Notes: generated by a model from the letters alone, not told the origin. Positions 9,302 to 18,003 are shown, counted from the first letter of the stretch. The stretch is DNA of 64,000 bases from Prochlorococcus sp. scB243_498I20 (GCA_000635015.1 JFMR01000108.1:1-64000), one strand, 5' to 3'. Numbers and translations are program-made.

Positions 9302-10657
9302 TTAATTTATTATTGGTTGATTAAACTTTGAGACTGCCATCCCAGCGATCCATCCACTTGTCCAACAATGTTGAAAATTAAATCCACCAGTGATCCCATC
9401 AACATCCAAAACTTCTCCAGAGAAAAATAACCCTGGACAAATTAAGCTCTCCATACTTTTAAAATTAACCTCATTAATTTTTACGCCTCCGGAAGTAACA
9501 AATTCTTCTCCAAATGGACCTTTGCCCGAAATTATATATTTATCCCTCATTAGAATATTTATCATTTTCTCTCTTTCATCCGCTAGTAAATCAGACCACT
9601 TTTTCTCTTTATCAATACCTATTTTCTTTAATAAAAAAATCCATAATCTTTTTGTTAATAGTGGAACAGGTCTACTATTAATAAGATTCACCTTGCCTTT
9701 ATTTAATCTTAAATAATTAACTTTTTCTTTTAACTCCTTGTAACTCAAAGAAGACCATTTAATGATTAGATTAAACTTATATTTTTGGCTATAAAGTTCC
9801 CTTGCTGCAATTGATGAAAGTTTTAATACTACTGGCCCACTAAACCCCCAATGGGTTATTAGTAAATCGCCTCTATTTTGAAAATTTTTATTGTTTAATT
9901 TAATTTCTATATCTATTCCCTTTATCGATACCCCACTACATTCATCCAAATTTGGTTCTTTTGTAGAAAAAGTAAAGAGCGATGGTACAGGTTTAACAAT
10001 GGTGTGTCCAAGATTTTGAGCTAATTTATATCCGCTTGGATTACCTCCAGTTGAAAGAATAATATTTTTTGCAGTTACCTTTGCTTTTTTAAGACTAAAA
10101 ATATTGAATACATTATCTGGAGTTTTTGAAATTTCTTTTACAAAAAATTTTGTTAATATCTCTACGTTTTTTGATAAAGCACTTTTTCTCAAACAATCAA
10201 TAACATCTGAAGAAGAATTAGATACTGGGAAAACTCTTAGATCTTCCTCAATTTTTAATTTTAACCCTTTTTTCTCAAACCAATCATATACATCTCCAGT
10301 AGCAAAACGATTAAATGATTCCAAGAGTTGAATTCCACCTCTGGGGTAATTCTCAACTAGTTCATTCGGTATCCATGTCGCATTAGTGACGTTACATCTT
10401 CCCCCTCCACTAATCCTTACTTTCTCCATAAGTTTTGAAGTGCCTTCAAGAATTATTATTTTTTTTACTCCATTTTCAGCAGCAGTTATTGCCGTCATAA
10501 AACCAGCTGCACCGCCTCCTACAACTGCTAAATCAAAAGGTTCCAAAAACTTATCATTCAATATTCTTCTATCTGATAATAGCAAGGAGTTATAAAGAAA
10601 AATTGTTCCAAAAACATTAAAAAAAAAAAAACTTAACAATAAATAGTTGCAATTCAC
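9302..10657 (-). CDS. HI0933/YhiN-type flavoprotein oxidoreductase
   Basis: An FAD-dependent protein of the HI0933 (BaiN-like) family. It has the dinucleotide motif AVVGGGAAGFMTA (about 44-56), then MEKVRISGGGRCNVTNA, the late FVTSGGV segment and the C-terminal SGEVLDVDGITGGFNFQ typical of this family. The first 32 residues are a hydrophobic Phe-rich stretch encoded over a run of 13 A (10619-10631 on the + strand), which the family lacks. A TTG at 10561 (residue 33) is a more likely start. The reaction is not known. Confidence 0.85.
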   Translation of the reverse strand: MNCNYLLLSFFFFNVFGTIFLYNSLLLSDRRILNDKFLEPFDLAVVGGGAAGFMTAITAAENGVKKIIILEGTSKLMEKVRISGGGRCNVTNATWIPNELVENYPRGGIQLLESFNRFATGDVYDWFEKKGLKLKIEEDLRVFPVSNSSSDVIDCLRKSALSKNVEILTKFFVKEISKTPDNVFNIFSLKKAKVTAKNIILSTGGNPSGYKLAQNLGHTIVKPVPSLFTFSTKEPNLDECSGVSIKGIDIEIKLNNKNFQNRGDLLITHWGFSGPVVLKLSSIAARELYSQKYKFNLIIKWSSLSYKELKEKVNYLRLNKGKVNLINSRPVPLLTKRLWIFLLKKIGIDKEKKWSDLLADEREKMINILMRDKYIISGKGPFGEEFVTSGGVKINEVNFKSMESLICPGLFFSGEVLDVDGITGGFNFQHCWTSGWIAGMAVSKFNQPIIN

Positions 10658-10719
10658 TAATTTTTAAATATCAAAAAAAAATCAACGCAGTCGTTATTTT
10701 TATGCTTTAACTTAATTAA

Positions 10720-10956
10720 ATGAGTGTATTATTTTCTTACGTCAAATATTCTGAGGCCAGTTTTCCTATGACTGGTCAATATACGGCTCTTCTTTTAATA
10801 ACTTCTATTATTTGGGTTTTACTTTGGTTAGGCTACAGACAAAACAAGATAAATGATGAGATCAAGAAAAAAGAAAAAGAAGAAAGAATTAACGCGAAAG
10901 TTCAAAGAAGAAAGAAGTTAGAAAGTTTATATCCTAGTAATAAAAAAACTGTTTAG
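10720..10956 (+). CDS. small membrane protein with basic coiled tail (78 aa)
   Basis: One hydrophobic helix (about residues 21-38, LLLITSIIWVLLWLGY) is followed by a strongly charged Lys/Glu tail that may form a coiled coil and ends in RRKKLESLYPSNKK. A second Met (residue 17, position 10768) just before the helix is an alternative start. The LYP-plus-lysine ending recalls the protein at 27-200. Not recognised. Confidence 0.6.
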   Translation: MSVLFSYVKYSEASFPMTGQYTALLLITSIIWVLLWLGYRQNKINDEIKKKEKEERINAKVQRRKKLESLYPSNKKTV

Positions 10957-10982
10957 AATAAATAAAAATATTTTAAGTAAAT

Positions 10983-11081
10983 ATGAAAAAAAATAATTTC
11001 AAATCGCTTATTCAGTACTCACCAGGGATTTTGATTCTTATTTATGTATTCTTTTTAGCATTTACTCAATTTATAAAATAA
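10983..11081 (+). CDS. single-helix mini-protein (32 aa)
   Basis: A 32-codon frame, ATG to TAA, lying between the 78-residue protein and the DMT transporter. The product has a basic start (MKKNNFK) and one helix (GILILIYVFFLAFTQF). This resembles the many one-helix small subunits and stress peptides of cyanobacteria, but no named family is recognised. It ends 21 bases before the transporter start, so they could share a transcript. Confidence 0.5.
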   Translation: MKKNNFKSLIQYSPGILILIYVFFLAFTQFIK

Positions 11082-11102
11082 AATTTCTAAAAATTACTCG
11101 TT

Positions 11103-11975
11103 TTGATTGGAATCCTTTCTGCTTTTGGAGCTGCTGCATCTTGGACTTATGCATGCTTTATTTGGCGATCGCAAACTCAGAAATATAAAACAATAGATAT
11201 TAATTTAATAAAAAATATAATAGCTTTTTTAGTTTTTACACCTGCCTTTATCAATATTAGTTCTACAACTGAATTAAAAAACATATTTATCCTATTAGTT
11301 AGTGGAATAATAGGTATTGGTTTAGGTGATACTTTCTACCTAAAGTCATTACAAACAATCGGCACAAGAAAAACTTTATCTGTAGAAACTCTTTCTCCGT
11401 TAATAGCTGCTTTTTCAGGGGAAATTTTTATTAATGAAGATTTAACAATTAAATCATGGTTTGGGGTAACCATAGTATCGATTTCGCTATTCATAATTCT
11501 CAAAAAAGGGAATGAATTTAAAGATGAAAACTCACTTCTCTCAGAAAAAAATAATTTTAAGATCTTTGCTTTTCCTTTTTTATCAGTTTTATGTGCTGTT
11601 CTTGGAGGTCTTTTTTCAAGGATGGTTTTCCTACAAAGCAATTTATCACCTTTCATTACAACTGAGATAAGATTATTAGGTGCAATAATTTTTTTAATAA
11701 CTTTAAAAGGGTTTAAGATCAATTTTTTTTTAAAAAACATAGAAAGAAAGGAACAAAAAAGATTTTTGCTTTCAATACTTCTTGGAACTAATATTGGGAT
11801 TTTGCTACAACAAATTGTATTTAAAACTCTTCCCATAGGAATAGGTTGGGCCTTATTAAGCACATCTCCATTAATTTCTTTACTTTTCGCTAAGAAGGAG
11901 GAAAGAGAAATTACCAAAAAAATTATATTTTTTACTTGTTTTTTATTTTTTGGGTTAACATTAATAATTATTTAA
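11103..11975 (+). CDS. DMT (EamA) family transporter
   Basis: 290 residues with about ten membrane segments arranged as two EamA repeats. The start is a TTG; from it the first helix (IGILSAFGAAASWTYACF) follows the usual EamA opening. The segment LSVETLSPLIAAFSGEIF in the first repeat and LLSTSPLISLLFAKKE in the second are typical of this family. These transporters move small metabolites across the inner membrane; the substrate cannot be inferred. Confidence 0.85.
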   Translation: MIGILSAFGAAASWTYACFIWRSQTQKYKTIDINLIKNIIAFLVFTPAFINISSTTELKNIFILLVSGIIGIGLGDTFYLKSLQTIGTRKTLSVETLSPLIAAFSGEIFINEDLTIKSWFGVTIVSISLFIILKKGNEFKDENSLLSEKNNFKIFAFPFLSVLCAVLGGLFSRMVFLQSNLSPFITTEIRLLGAIIFLITLKGFKINFFLKNIERKEQKRFLLSILLGTNIGILLQQIVFKTLPIGIGWALLSTSPLISLLFAKKEEREITKKIIFFTCFLFFGLTLIII

Positions 11976-12051
11976 TCTAAGAGTTAATGTAATAAATACT
12001 CATGTTAATAGAAATCAGATTAAATAAAATTATCATTAAGAACTAAGAAAA

Positions 12052-12168
12052 ATGAAAATTTTAAAGAAAAAAAGACTTGGAACAATGGAGGTTTACTTTA
12101 TTTTTTTAAGCTGTATTTATGTAGGATTTATAGGTTATAAGTCTTTATTAAATATTTTATTTACTTGA
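12052..12168 (+). CDS. single-helix mini-protein (38 aa)
   Basis: ATG-to-TGA frame. The start is very basic (MKILKKKRLG), then one helix (VYFIFLSCIYVGFIGYKSLL). Convergent with the small gene at 12171-12305, with only two bases between the stops. Topology suggests a thylakoid or plasma-membrane peptide; no family is recognised. Confidence 0.5.
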   Translation: MKILKKKRLGTMEVYFIFLSCIYVGFIGYKSLLNILFT

Positions 12169-12170
12169 GA

Positions 12171-12305
12171 TTAATTAATTCTTTGGAATGATTTAATCAA
12201 CTTACCTCCATCTTGATCATCATCATCATTTGACGCGAAAAAAATAAAAAATATTCCGAGAGAAGCTAAAGATATTGAAATTGACAATACAGAAAGCTCG
12301 TCCAT
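12171..12305 (-). CDS. small membrane protein with DDDDQDGG motif (44 aa)
   Basis: One hydrophobic helix (about residues 6-24) is followed by the acidic sequence SNDDDDQDGG and a short basic end. The same helix-then-acidic plan occurs in the 59-residue protein at 13434-13613 (DDDNDDQDGG), on the other strand 1.1 kb away. This shared, unusual motif argues that both are real and related. The acidic patch could bind metal; that is only a guess. Confidence 0.62.
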   Translation of the reverse strand: MDELSVLSISISLASLGIFFIFFASNDDDDQDGGKLIKSFQRIN

Positions 12306-12422
12306 AAATTTTAATTTTTTTTATGATAAACCAAAAAAAATAAAAGACAGTAAACAAATACAAATTCTTGCAAATATAAATTTCCTTTATTTGTAAAATA
12401 AAAAAAATATCCGAACTATTTC

Positions 12423-12698
12423 GTGAAAGTTATAATCACTTCCCCTTGCAGTGCGAGCACAATAATTCAGTATGGAATAAAAAGTTGGCCTATTTGGGAA
12501 TGTGAGCCAAGTAAATTTCAATGGAATTACGATGATAAAGAAATTTGCTTAATTATTGAAGGCCAAGCGAAAATAAGTACGAAAAACGGCGACATTTATT
12601 TTATTAAAGCTGGAGATCTAGTAGAGTTTCCTGCAGGACTTTACTGCGAATGGGAAATAACCAAAAGTATCAAAAAACATTATCGATTGGGCAGTTAG
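12423..12698 (+). CDS. small cupin domain protein
   Basis: 91 residues forming a single cupin barrel of the DUF861 (cupin_3) type: SWPIWECEPSKFQW, then ICLIIEGQAKIS, then IYFIKAGDLVEFPAGL and YCEWEIT. The usual histidine metal ligands of cupin motif 1 are absent, as in this subfamily. The start is a GTG. It stands alone; no substrate can be named. Confidence 0.82.
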   Translation: MKVIITSPCSASTIIQYGIKSWPIWECEPSKFQWNYDDKEICLIIEGQAKISTKNGDIYFIKAGDLVEFPAGLYCEWEITKSIKKHYRLGS

Positions 12699-12789
12699 AT
12701 TTAAGAAAATAGATTTTTCTTTCTTTACTCTTAAGTCAATGCAGATAAAATATGGTTAATAAATAATTTTCAAAAGGGGAAATAATATT

Positions 12790-12960
12790 ATGCCTTTTAC
12801 TGATCAAGAATATTTTGAGGTTATCGAAAAAAACGAACTAGTAAAAAAAGCTTTTGAAAATATTAAGCAAATTTGCATTGATTTGCAAAAACAAACAAAT
12901 TGTCCTGAAGAGGACCTAAAAGATTTTCTTGAGTTTATTTCTAAACAATGGAATAAGTAA
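12790..12960 (+). CDS. small acidic protein (56 aa)
   Basis: An ATG-to-TAA frame with a strong ribosome-binding site (AAAAGGGGAAA, about 10 bases before the ATG). The product is helical and acidic, with two cysteines (C29 in KQICIDL and C38 in TNCPEED) and an end DFLEFISKQWNK. Not recognised. The clear ribosome-binding site, rare among core genes of this window, supports it. Confidence 0.62.
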   Translation: MPFTDQEYFEVIEKNELVKKAFENIKQICIDLQKQTNCPEEDLKDFLEFISKQWNK

Positions 12961-13025
12961 TAATTAACAAGCCTTTAAGTATACTAGATTTAAAATCTCA
13001 ATTTAGTTTTCTCACAGAATTAGTT

Positions 13026-13157
13026 CTAATCTAATTCCTTTTTTGGTTTTGTATTGATACTGGAAGTTCCCTTAGCAGCAGAAACAAAGAAAAAGAAGCC
13101 TACAATTCCTGATATACTAAATATCGCAGCCAAAGGATCAAAAGTGAAAGAAAACAT
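13026..13157 (-). CDS. small single-helix protein (43 aa)
   Basis: ATG-to-TAG frame: FSFTFDPLAAIFSISGIVGF, a Phe-rich helix, then a hydrophilic tail (KGTSSINTKPKKELD). The outline (helix about 8-26, basic or mixed tail) fits a small thylakoid-type membrane protein. No family recognised. Confidence 0.55.
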   Translation of the reverse strand: MFSFTFDPLAAIFSISGIVGFFFFVSAAKGTSSINTKPKKELD

Positions 13158-13433
13158 AGAATTTATAAAATCAAGATAATAGTTTTTGAATCAAAATTGT
13201 ACAATTATTGTTAAGTATAAAAATTAACAATAACGTGATTCATTATGTCATTATTAGTTTCTCATGAGGTTCAACAAAATTTTTATTCAAATTAATATCG
13301 AAGAATAAAAATATCAATAAATACTAAAGGTTCATTATTGCGACAGAGAAACGTTTAAAAATATTTATAGAAATATCGAATAACACTTCCCGGAGGATCC
13401 ACAATTGCTGTTTCTTTAGATTAATATCAACAA

Positions 13434-13613
13434 ATGACAGAATTTTACTCAGCTTCTTCCGCAGTAAGTCCTTTTACAGCAATTTTATGGTGTCTTTATC
13501 CAATAGCTGTACTTGTAATCATTGAGTTACTTCTAGGGGGTGGGTTTGATGATGATAACGATGACCAAGATGGTGGAATGCTTATACCTGCTTACTCTAG
13601 ATCTGACGTTTGA
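13434..13613 (+). CDS. small membrane protein with DDDNDDQDGG motif (59 aa)
   Basis: A 59-residue product with one helix (about 17-34, ILWCLYPIAVLVIIELLL), a glycine run, then FDDDNDDQDGG and a short polar end. It shares the acidic DDQDGG motif with the 44-residue protein at 12171-12305. A GGAGG sequence lies 38 bases upstream, too far to be its ribosome-binding site. Function unknown. Confidence 0.65.
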   Translation: MTEFYSASSAVSPFTAILWCLYPIAVLVIIELLLGGGFDDDNDDQDGGMLIPAYSRSDV

Positions 13614-13657
13614 AATTTTCTTAAATTTAAATTATAATCTCTGAAAATTCCAATAAA

Positions 13658-13798
13658 TTGACAGACAATATCGATATAACTCATATTTCCCTAATAACCC
13701 TTACCATTCTTATTATCTTTTCTCTTTCTTGGCTTGTTTTGAGAAACCTTAAAGAAGGTAGAAAAGCCTTAACAGAAATGAATAAGGATAGATTTTAA
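13658..13798 (+). CDS. small single-helix protein (46 aa)
   Basis: A TTG start gives a 46-residue product: TDNIDITHI, a helix (LITLTILIIFSLSWLVL) and a basic amphipathic tail (RNLKEGRKALTEMNKDRF). It follows the DDQDGG protein by 44 bases on the same strand and may be co-transcribed. The start codon is inferred because no ATG is available before the helix. Confidence 0.5.
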   Translation: MTDNIDITHISLITLTILIIFSLSWLVLRNLKEGRKALTEMNKDRF

Positions 13799-14044
13799 AT
13801 AACACAAAAGATATTTAAAAATAGAGAATATTCATTCGATTTATTAAATTCTTAGATTTATAAGATTTACTAACTAAAAGATATATTCGTAATATTTAAA
13901 ACTTTTTCATATGAAAGTTTGGGAAAATCATAAAAAACTTAAATAAATATTAGAATTTGTAGTATTAATCAATTAAAAATAACTATTCATTAATATCCCT
14001 TCTTTTGAAGGGACTTCTCTAAGTAATTACTTTTATAAATAAAC

Positions 14045-14140
14045 ATGCATCTAAATTCTTTACTTTATATTTGTTCCATATCTTTATTGATTTATATTAT
14101 GGCGCTATTTTGGAGAGACTTACCAAATCAAAAAAAATAA
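14045..14140 (+). CDS. single-helix mini-protein (31 aa)
   Basis: ATG-to-TAA frame with a helix (LLYICSISLLIYIMALF) and a short end (WRDLPNQKK). The size and topology match small photosynthetic membrane peptides, but no known subunit is recognised. Moderate support only. Confidence 0.42.
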   Translation: MHLNSLLYICSISLLIYIMALFWRDLPNQKK

Positions 14141-14220
14141 ATAAATAATTAATATTAAATTTATTGCTTATCAAAATAAATTGAGTTATTAATTTAATAT
14201 TGGATTTAATTTTTATTTAA

Positions 14221-14385
14221 ATGCTAAAAGAATCTTCAAATAACAATAACAAAAATATATTCGCGGAGACTACAAGTATTGCAAAAGAAAAGATGATTTG
14301 CAAAGACGGATTTTGTTCATTACCAAATCAAGATGAGATCCCAAAACAAGATTCAAATGATATGAATTTATTTGATCCTATTTAG
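14221..14385 (+). CDS. small hydrophilic protein with CKDGFC motif (54 aa)
   Basis: An Asn-rich start (SSNNNNKN) leads to MICKDGFCSLPNQDE, a C-x4-C pair that could bind metal or form a disulphide, then an acidic end. Not recognised. It sits 68 bases before the DUF805 gene on the same strand. Confidence 0.55.
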   Translation: MLKESSNNNNKNIFAETTSIAKEKMICKDGFCSLPNQDEIPKQDSNDMNLFDPI

Positions 14386-14453
14386 TAAATAAAAAAAATT
14401 TTGATAAATTGAAGATAAAATTGAAATTGTTAAATTCTTTGATTTTTTAATCC

Positions 14454-14795
14454 ATGCTTAATGACTTTTTAAATGCATATAAGGAGTTTTGGATTAAAGC
14501 TACAGAATTCAAAGGATTCACATCTCGATCGGACTGGTGGTTAGTTCAATTAGCGAATCTCATAATTTCTTTCCTAACTATCCCAATATTTTTAAAAACG
14601 TTTGGTTTTAATGCATATGGCATAGTTTGTATCGTTCCTCAAATAGCTATTGATATAAGAAGAATCAGAGACTTTGGAAAAGATTGGAAATGGATCTTTA
14701 TTAATTTAATACCTATCTTCGGATGGATCTTGTGGTTCGTTTGGTTAGGCTTTGGAAAGACATGTAATGGAAAAAAAAACTTATATAGAAATTAA
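14454..14795 (+). CDS. DUF805 family membrane protein
   Basis: 113 residues. The N-terminal segment with FTSRSDWWLVQLANLI is the DUF805 hallmark (F.GR..R..yW), followed by two or three membrane segments and the conserved RRIRDFGKDWKWIFINLIP. Function unknown; DUF805 proteins are common in bacteria and some phages. Its stop overlaps the convergent gene at 14792 by 4 bases. Confidence 0.85.
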   Translation: MLNDFLNAYKEFWIKATEFKGFTSRSDWWLVQLANLIISFLTIPIFLKTFGFNAYGIVCIVPQIAIDIRRIRDFGKDWKWIFINLIPIFGWILWFVWLGFGKTCNGKKNLYRN

Positions 14796-15118
14796 CTCTT
14801 TATTTTTTGTCTTTTTCTAAAATCTACAAATCTTATCTTGTTTCTTAACTCTATTTCTTTTTCAAGCATCCTAAACACGTACATCTCGCATTCGGTTAAT
14901 TTAAGAAACTGATCGAGTGTATCTTTATCTTCTTCATCAAAATCTTCAAAAACTTCTGAAATAGCAATCCTATTTCTAGAAATAAATTCCTCTGCAACAT
15001 CTCGTGGATTCTTTCCTGATTCGAAATCCTGAAAAGCTTCATAAGAATTAAGTTCTCTCGTTAACCATTTAAACCATGGTTCATTTTTATTATGTTTTTT
15101 ATTTATGATTTTCTTCAT
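14792..15118 (-). CDS. conserved hypothetical protein, WFxW family, copy 2
   Basis: 108 residues, charged, no membrane segment. Shares a plan with the 88-residue protein at 4090-4356: WFKWL, then PRDVAEEFISRN, then an acidic stretch (DEEDKDTLD) and FLKLTECEMYVF. It has a basic N-terminal extension and a basic C-terminal end not found in copy 1. As with copy 1, its stop overlaps a convergent gene. Unknown function. Confidence 0.7.
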   Translation of the reverse strand: MKKIINKKHNKNEPWFKWLTRELNSYEAFQDFESGKNPRDVAEEFISRNRIAISEVFEDFDEEDKDTLDQFLKLTECEMYVFRMLEKEIELRNKIRFVDFRKRQKIKS

Positions 15119-15322
15119 GAAAAATTTTTTACTAGTTTAATCATTATTAGTTTTTCATTCTTTGACAGCTGTACAATTACTTATTTTAAAAATTTAATTA
15201 AAAATAAACCTTATTTTTGCAAAATAACCAGAAAATTACCCATAAAGCTTCGAAAAGAATAAGTATTTATTACTCATTTTTTTGTTTATGAGATAGTTAG
15301 AATTAGTTTTTTATACAGTACT

Positions 15323-15541
15323 TTGTCAACTCCATTTTATGACTTTCCTTCTTCTCCAATTTTAATAATTGGTGCTCTTGGTATTGCAGTCGCAATAGCA
15401 GTTTTTTTTGTCTCTTTCCAAAAATATTTCAATTCTCCTTTGAATAAAGAGCGTGCAGAAAAGAAAAAATCCTTAATTAAGGAAAAGAAAGAATTAAACG
15501 AAAGATTAGAAAAAATAGAACAAGATTTAAAAAATTTATAA
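15323..15541 (+). CDS. small membrane protein with coiled-coil tail (72 aa)
   Basis: TTG start. One helix (about 13-29, LIIGALGIAVAIAVFFV), then a charged C-terminal half (KKKSLIKEKKELNERLEKIEQDLKNL) with heptad-like spacing of Leu/Ile, predicted as a coiled coil. Not recognised; likely anchored with the tail in the cytoplasm. Confidence 0.62.
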   Translation: MSTPFYDFPSSPILIIGALGIAVAIAVFFVSFQKYFNSPLNKERAEKKKSLIKEKKELNERLEKIEQDLKNL

Positions 15542-15626
15542 AAATTACTCTTAAATAGAGATGAGTTAATAATCTCGAATTCAAGACCTTAATTTTTTAA
15601 ACAGGAAATTTGGTCTATAAGAAGAT

Positions 15627-15782
15627 ATGGATAAAGATCATCTTATTGAGTTAATTTCTAATAGTCTTCTTCATGAGAGCAAAAATTCTGACTCTACTAA
15701 GAACCTTTGTGAATTTAAAAATTACTTAGAAAAATTAAATCTAGATCAATTGAGAACTATGTCTAAAGAATTTATTCTTTAG
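15627..15782 (+). CDS. small soluble protein (51 aa)
   Basis: ATG-to-TAG frame. Acidic start MDKDHLIELISNSLL, then a Ser/Asn/Lys linker and a helix YLEKLNLDQLRTMSKEFIL that resembles a SAP- or Rho-N-like 'LNLDQLRTMSKE' helix. The resemblance is short and not enough to assign DNA or RNA binding. It precedes the desaturase gene by 79 bases. Confidence 0.5.
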   Translation: MDKDHLIELISNSLLHESKNSDSTKNLCEFKNYLEKLNLDQLRTMSKEFIL

Positions 15783-15861
15783 TATGATTTTTTAAAATTT
15801 ATTGTTTATTAAATATTCAATACTTTTTAAAAATTGTTAGTATCAAAAATATAATGAAAAT

Positions 15862-16968
15862 ATGCTTAAAGCAAATAGAAGTGATTTTTTAATAAAGCCA
15901 TTTTTAAAAAGAAATAATATAAGAGCTTATTGTCAAATTATGTCTACCATCTTCCCAATAATTTCTATTTGGTTAATCGTCCACCAAATAATAAATCAAC
16001 CTTTTTCATTATTGATTAAAGGATTTCTTTTGGTCCCTTTTATAGTTCTTCTAACTCTGTTTTCTTCTCGAACATTCTCATTAATGCACGATTGCGGACA
16101 TAATTCTCTTTTTTCAAAACGGAAATTAAACCGCTTTTTTGGAATTTTTCTTGGCTTAGTTAATGGTATTCCCCAGCAGTCATGGTCAATTGATCATGCA
16201 TTTCATCATAGAAATAATGGAAATTGGGAAATTTACAAAGGACCTATAGATGTTTTAAGTCTTGAAGATTATAATTCCCTCTCAAAAAGAGAGCAAATAT
16301 TTTATAAGGTAAGTCGAAACTGGATTATGCTTTTCCCGGGCGGTTTTTTTTACTTAGTTTTAAAACCAAGATTAGGACTGGGAATTATTATTTTTAATTT
16401 CACTAAAGATATATTGGAAGAGACTTTTATTAAAATAAAAAACAGAGAAATTTCTCAACTTCTAGCTATCAATTCAAGAGTCAAACCACCTTTTTCTGAT
16501 TATGGAGATAATTTCAGTGAACTATGTGAATTAATAATCAATAACGTAGTAGTAATAATAGGTTGGATTTTTATGTGCAAATGGTTGGGGTTAATTTTCT
16601 TCTTATCATTTTATTCCTTGGTATTAACCTTATCAGCAGCAATTTTAATATGTGTCTTTTTCGTACAACATAACTATGAAAATGCATATGCTAAAAATAC
16701 AAAAAATTGGGATCTCTGCGATGGAGCGATTTTAGGTAGTAGCAATTTAGATATACCTAATTGGCTAAATTGGTTTTTAGCAGACATATCCTTCCACAGT
16801 ATTCATCATCTCTCTGAGAGAATCCCAAATTACAATTTAAGAGCTTGTCATAAAGCAAACATTCATTTACTTCAAAAATCCAAGTTCTTAAAATTAAGCG
16901 ATTTTTCAAACTGCTTTAAATATATTATTTGGGATAATGAAAATGAAAAATTAATTCCAATAAGTTAA
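15862..16968 (+). CDS. fatty acid desaturase family protein (1)
   Basis: A membrane di-iron desaturase of 368 residues. The three histidine boxes are HDCGH (76-80), HAFHH (112-116) and HSIHH (312-316), with hydrophobic segments between them. These residues bind the two irons that insert a double bond in acyl chains. The third box is followed by ERIPNYNL as in acyl-lipid desaturases. Which carbon is desaturated cannot be read from the sequence. A second desaturase lies 1.6 kb downstream. Confidence 0.87.
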   Translation: MLKANRSDFLIKPFLKRNNIRAYCQIMSTIFPIISIWLIVHQIINQPFSLLIKGFLLVPFIVLLTLFSSRTFSLMHDCGHNSLFSKRKLNRFFGIFLGLVNGIPQQSWSIDHAFHHRNNGNWEIYKGPIDVLSLEDYNSLSKREQIFYKVSRNWIMLFPGGFFYLVLKPRLGLGIIIFNFTKDILEETFIKIKNREISQLLAINSRVKPPFSDYGDNFSELCELIINNVVVIIGWIFMCKWLGLIFFLSFYSLVLTLSAAILICVFFVQHNYENAYAKNTKNWDLCDGAILGSSNLDIPNWLNWFLADISFHSIHHLSERIPNYNLRACHKANIHLLQKSKFLKLSDFSNCFKYIIWDNENEKLIPIS

Positions 16969-16971
16969 TAC

Positions 16972-17124
16972 TTAATTTAACCTTCTTCTCAATTTTCTTT
17001 TTAGAGGAATACTGCTATATGCATGGGTACCAATAGATGGTGGCAAGTCATTCTTTAAAGGATGCATAAAAGCATTTGCCATACTCTCTAACATTTTCGA
17101 AAGCCAATTAATTACTGATTTCAT
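16972..17124 (-). CDS. small basic amphipathic protein (50 aa)
   Basis: ATG-to-TAA frame convergent with the desaturase. The N-terminal half is an amphipathic helix (WLSKMLESMANAFMHPLK); the end is very basic (LKRKLRRRLN) after a conserved-looking PSIGTHAYSSIP. The three bases between stops show tight packing. Not recognised. Confidence 0.55.
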   Translation of the reverse strand: MKSVINWLSKMLESMANAFMHPLKNDLPPSIGTHAYSSIPLKRKLRRRLN

Positions 17125-17411
17125 TTGAAAATCTAAAAGTGTACTTTTTTATCATCTAATTAAATTACTGAAAAGTAAATCAGTCTTTATGCTGATTTTT
17201 TGGAAGATTTACTTGTAAAATAAACATTAAATAATCAAAAATATTGTTTCTTTTTTTTTTAAAAGAGCCATAGCCCTAACTTTCTTAAAGGTAAACCAGG
17301 AACAAAATAAATTTAGTAAGTAATACTTATTTTTTCTAATTTACTTAATAAATTAAATTATTGAAGGTAATTTCGTGCTATATCTCTATTCCAAATACAT
17401 CTAACAATGTT

Positions 17412-17570
17412 ATGAATGATTCATTTGTTTCCAATAACCAGAATACAGAGATAGATTCAATAAATTCATATTTTGAGTGTATTACTGAATGCAGTATTGT
17501 GGATGGTCATCAAGAATGTATTACTCGTTGTTTAGAAATTCACTTAAAGGGGGATCATCAAAATGAATAA
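17412..17570 (+). CDS. twin CX3C mini-protein (52 aa)
   Basis: From the ATG at 17412 the product has a Ser/Asn-rich start and a C-terminal part with C-x3-C-x8-C-x3-C (FECITEC, then QECITRC). This cysteine spacing is like twin-CX3C helical hairpins. Related spacing is seen in small proteins at 33842, 34197 and 36585. A TTG at 17361 would add 17 residues but has no support. The 3' end overlaps the next gene by 8 bases. Confidence 0.65.
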   Translation: MNDSFVSNNQNTEIDSINSYFECITECSIVDGHQECITRCLEIHLKGDHQNE

Positions 17571-17715
17571 AAAAAATTCACCTCAAAGGAAAACAACTTT
17601 AAAGTGGAACTCGAATGGAGAGCTTTCTGAAGTTGATATGTTAAGAATTTTAGAAAAAATATTATTTAATGATCTTAATAAATGTGAATTAACATGCGAT
17701 CCTGATCAAGTTTAA
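17563..17715 (+). CDS. small basic protein with C-terminal CX3C (50 aa)
   Basis: ATG lies inside the end of the upstream twin-CX3C gene; a strong ribosome-binding site AAAGGGGG sits about 10 bases before it, within that gene. The product begins basic (MNKKNSPQRKTTLKW) and ends KCELTCDPDQV (C-x3-C). The overlap implies that the two cysteine proteins are made from one message. Confidence 0.6.
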   Translation: MNKKNSPQRKTTLKWNSNGELSEVDMLRILEKILFNDLNKCELTCDPDQV

Positions 17716-17850
17716 AATTATTATTTAAATAACTTTTTAAATTTACAATTAAGGAAATAAATTAATATTAGTATTTAAATAAAATTTTTTAAGTAATTTC
17801 TTTAAAAATTAAAAATATATATTGAGCTTATTTTTACAATATTTTAGGGT

Positions 17851-18003
17851 TTATTTTAAAAAATCAATTTTGGAACTCCTACTTTTATTTAAAAATGTTT
17901 TACGAATTTCTTTTTTTGTTAGTTGAATCGGTTTTACTAAACCTGAATTTCCATGAGTTGGACAATAATAAGTCATAAGCATCCACTTTTTTTCTTCATC
18001 CAT
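17851..18003 (-). CDS. small protein with YYCPTHG motif (50 aa)
   Basis: ATG-to-TAA frame. WMLMTYYCPTHGNSGLVKP contains one Cys and one His in a CPTHG turn, then a basic helix (LTKKEIRKTFLNK). Might bind a metal with a partner, but one Cys and one His alone are not enough to claim it. Not recognised. Confidence 0.5.
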   Translation of the reverse strand: MDEEKKWMLMTYYCPTHGNSGLVKPIQLTKKEIRKTFLNKSRSSKIDFLK

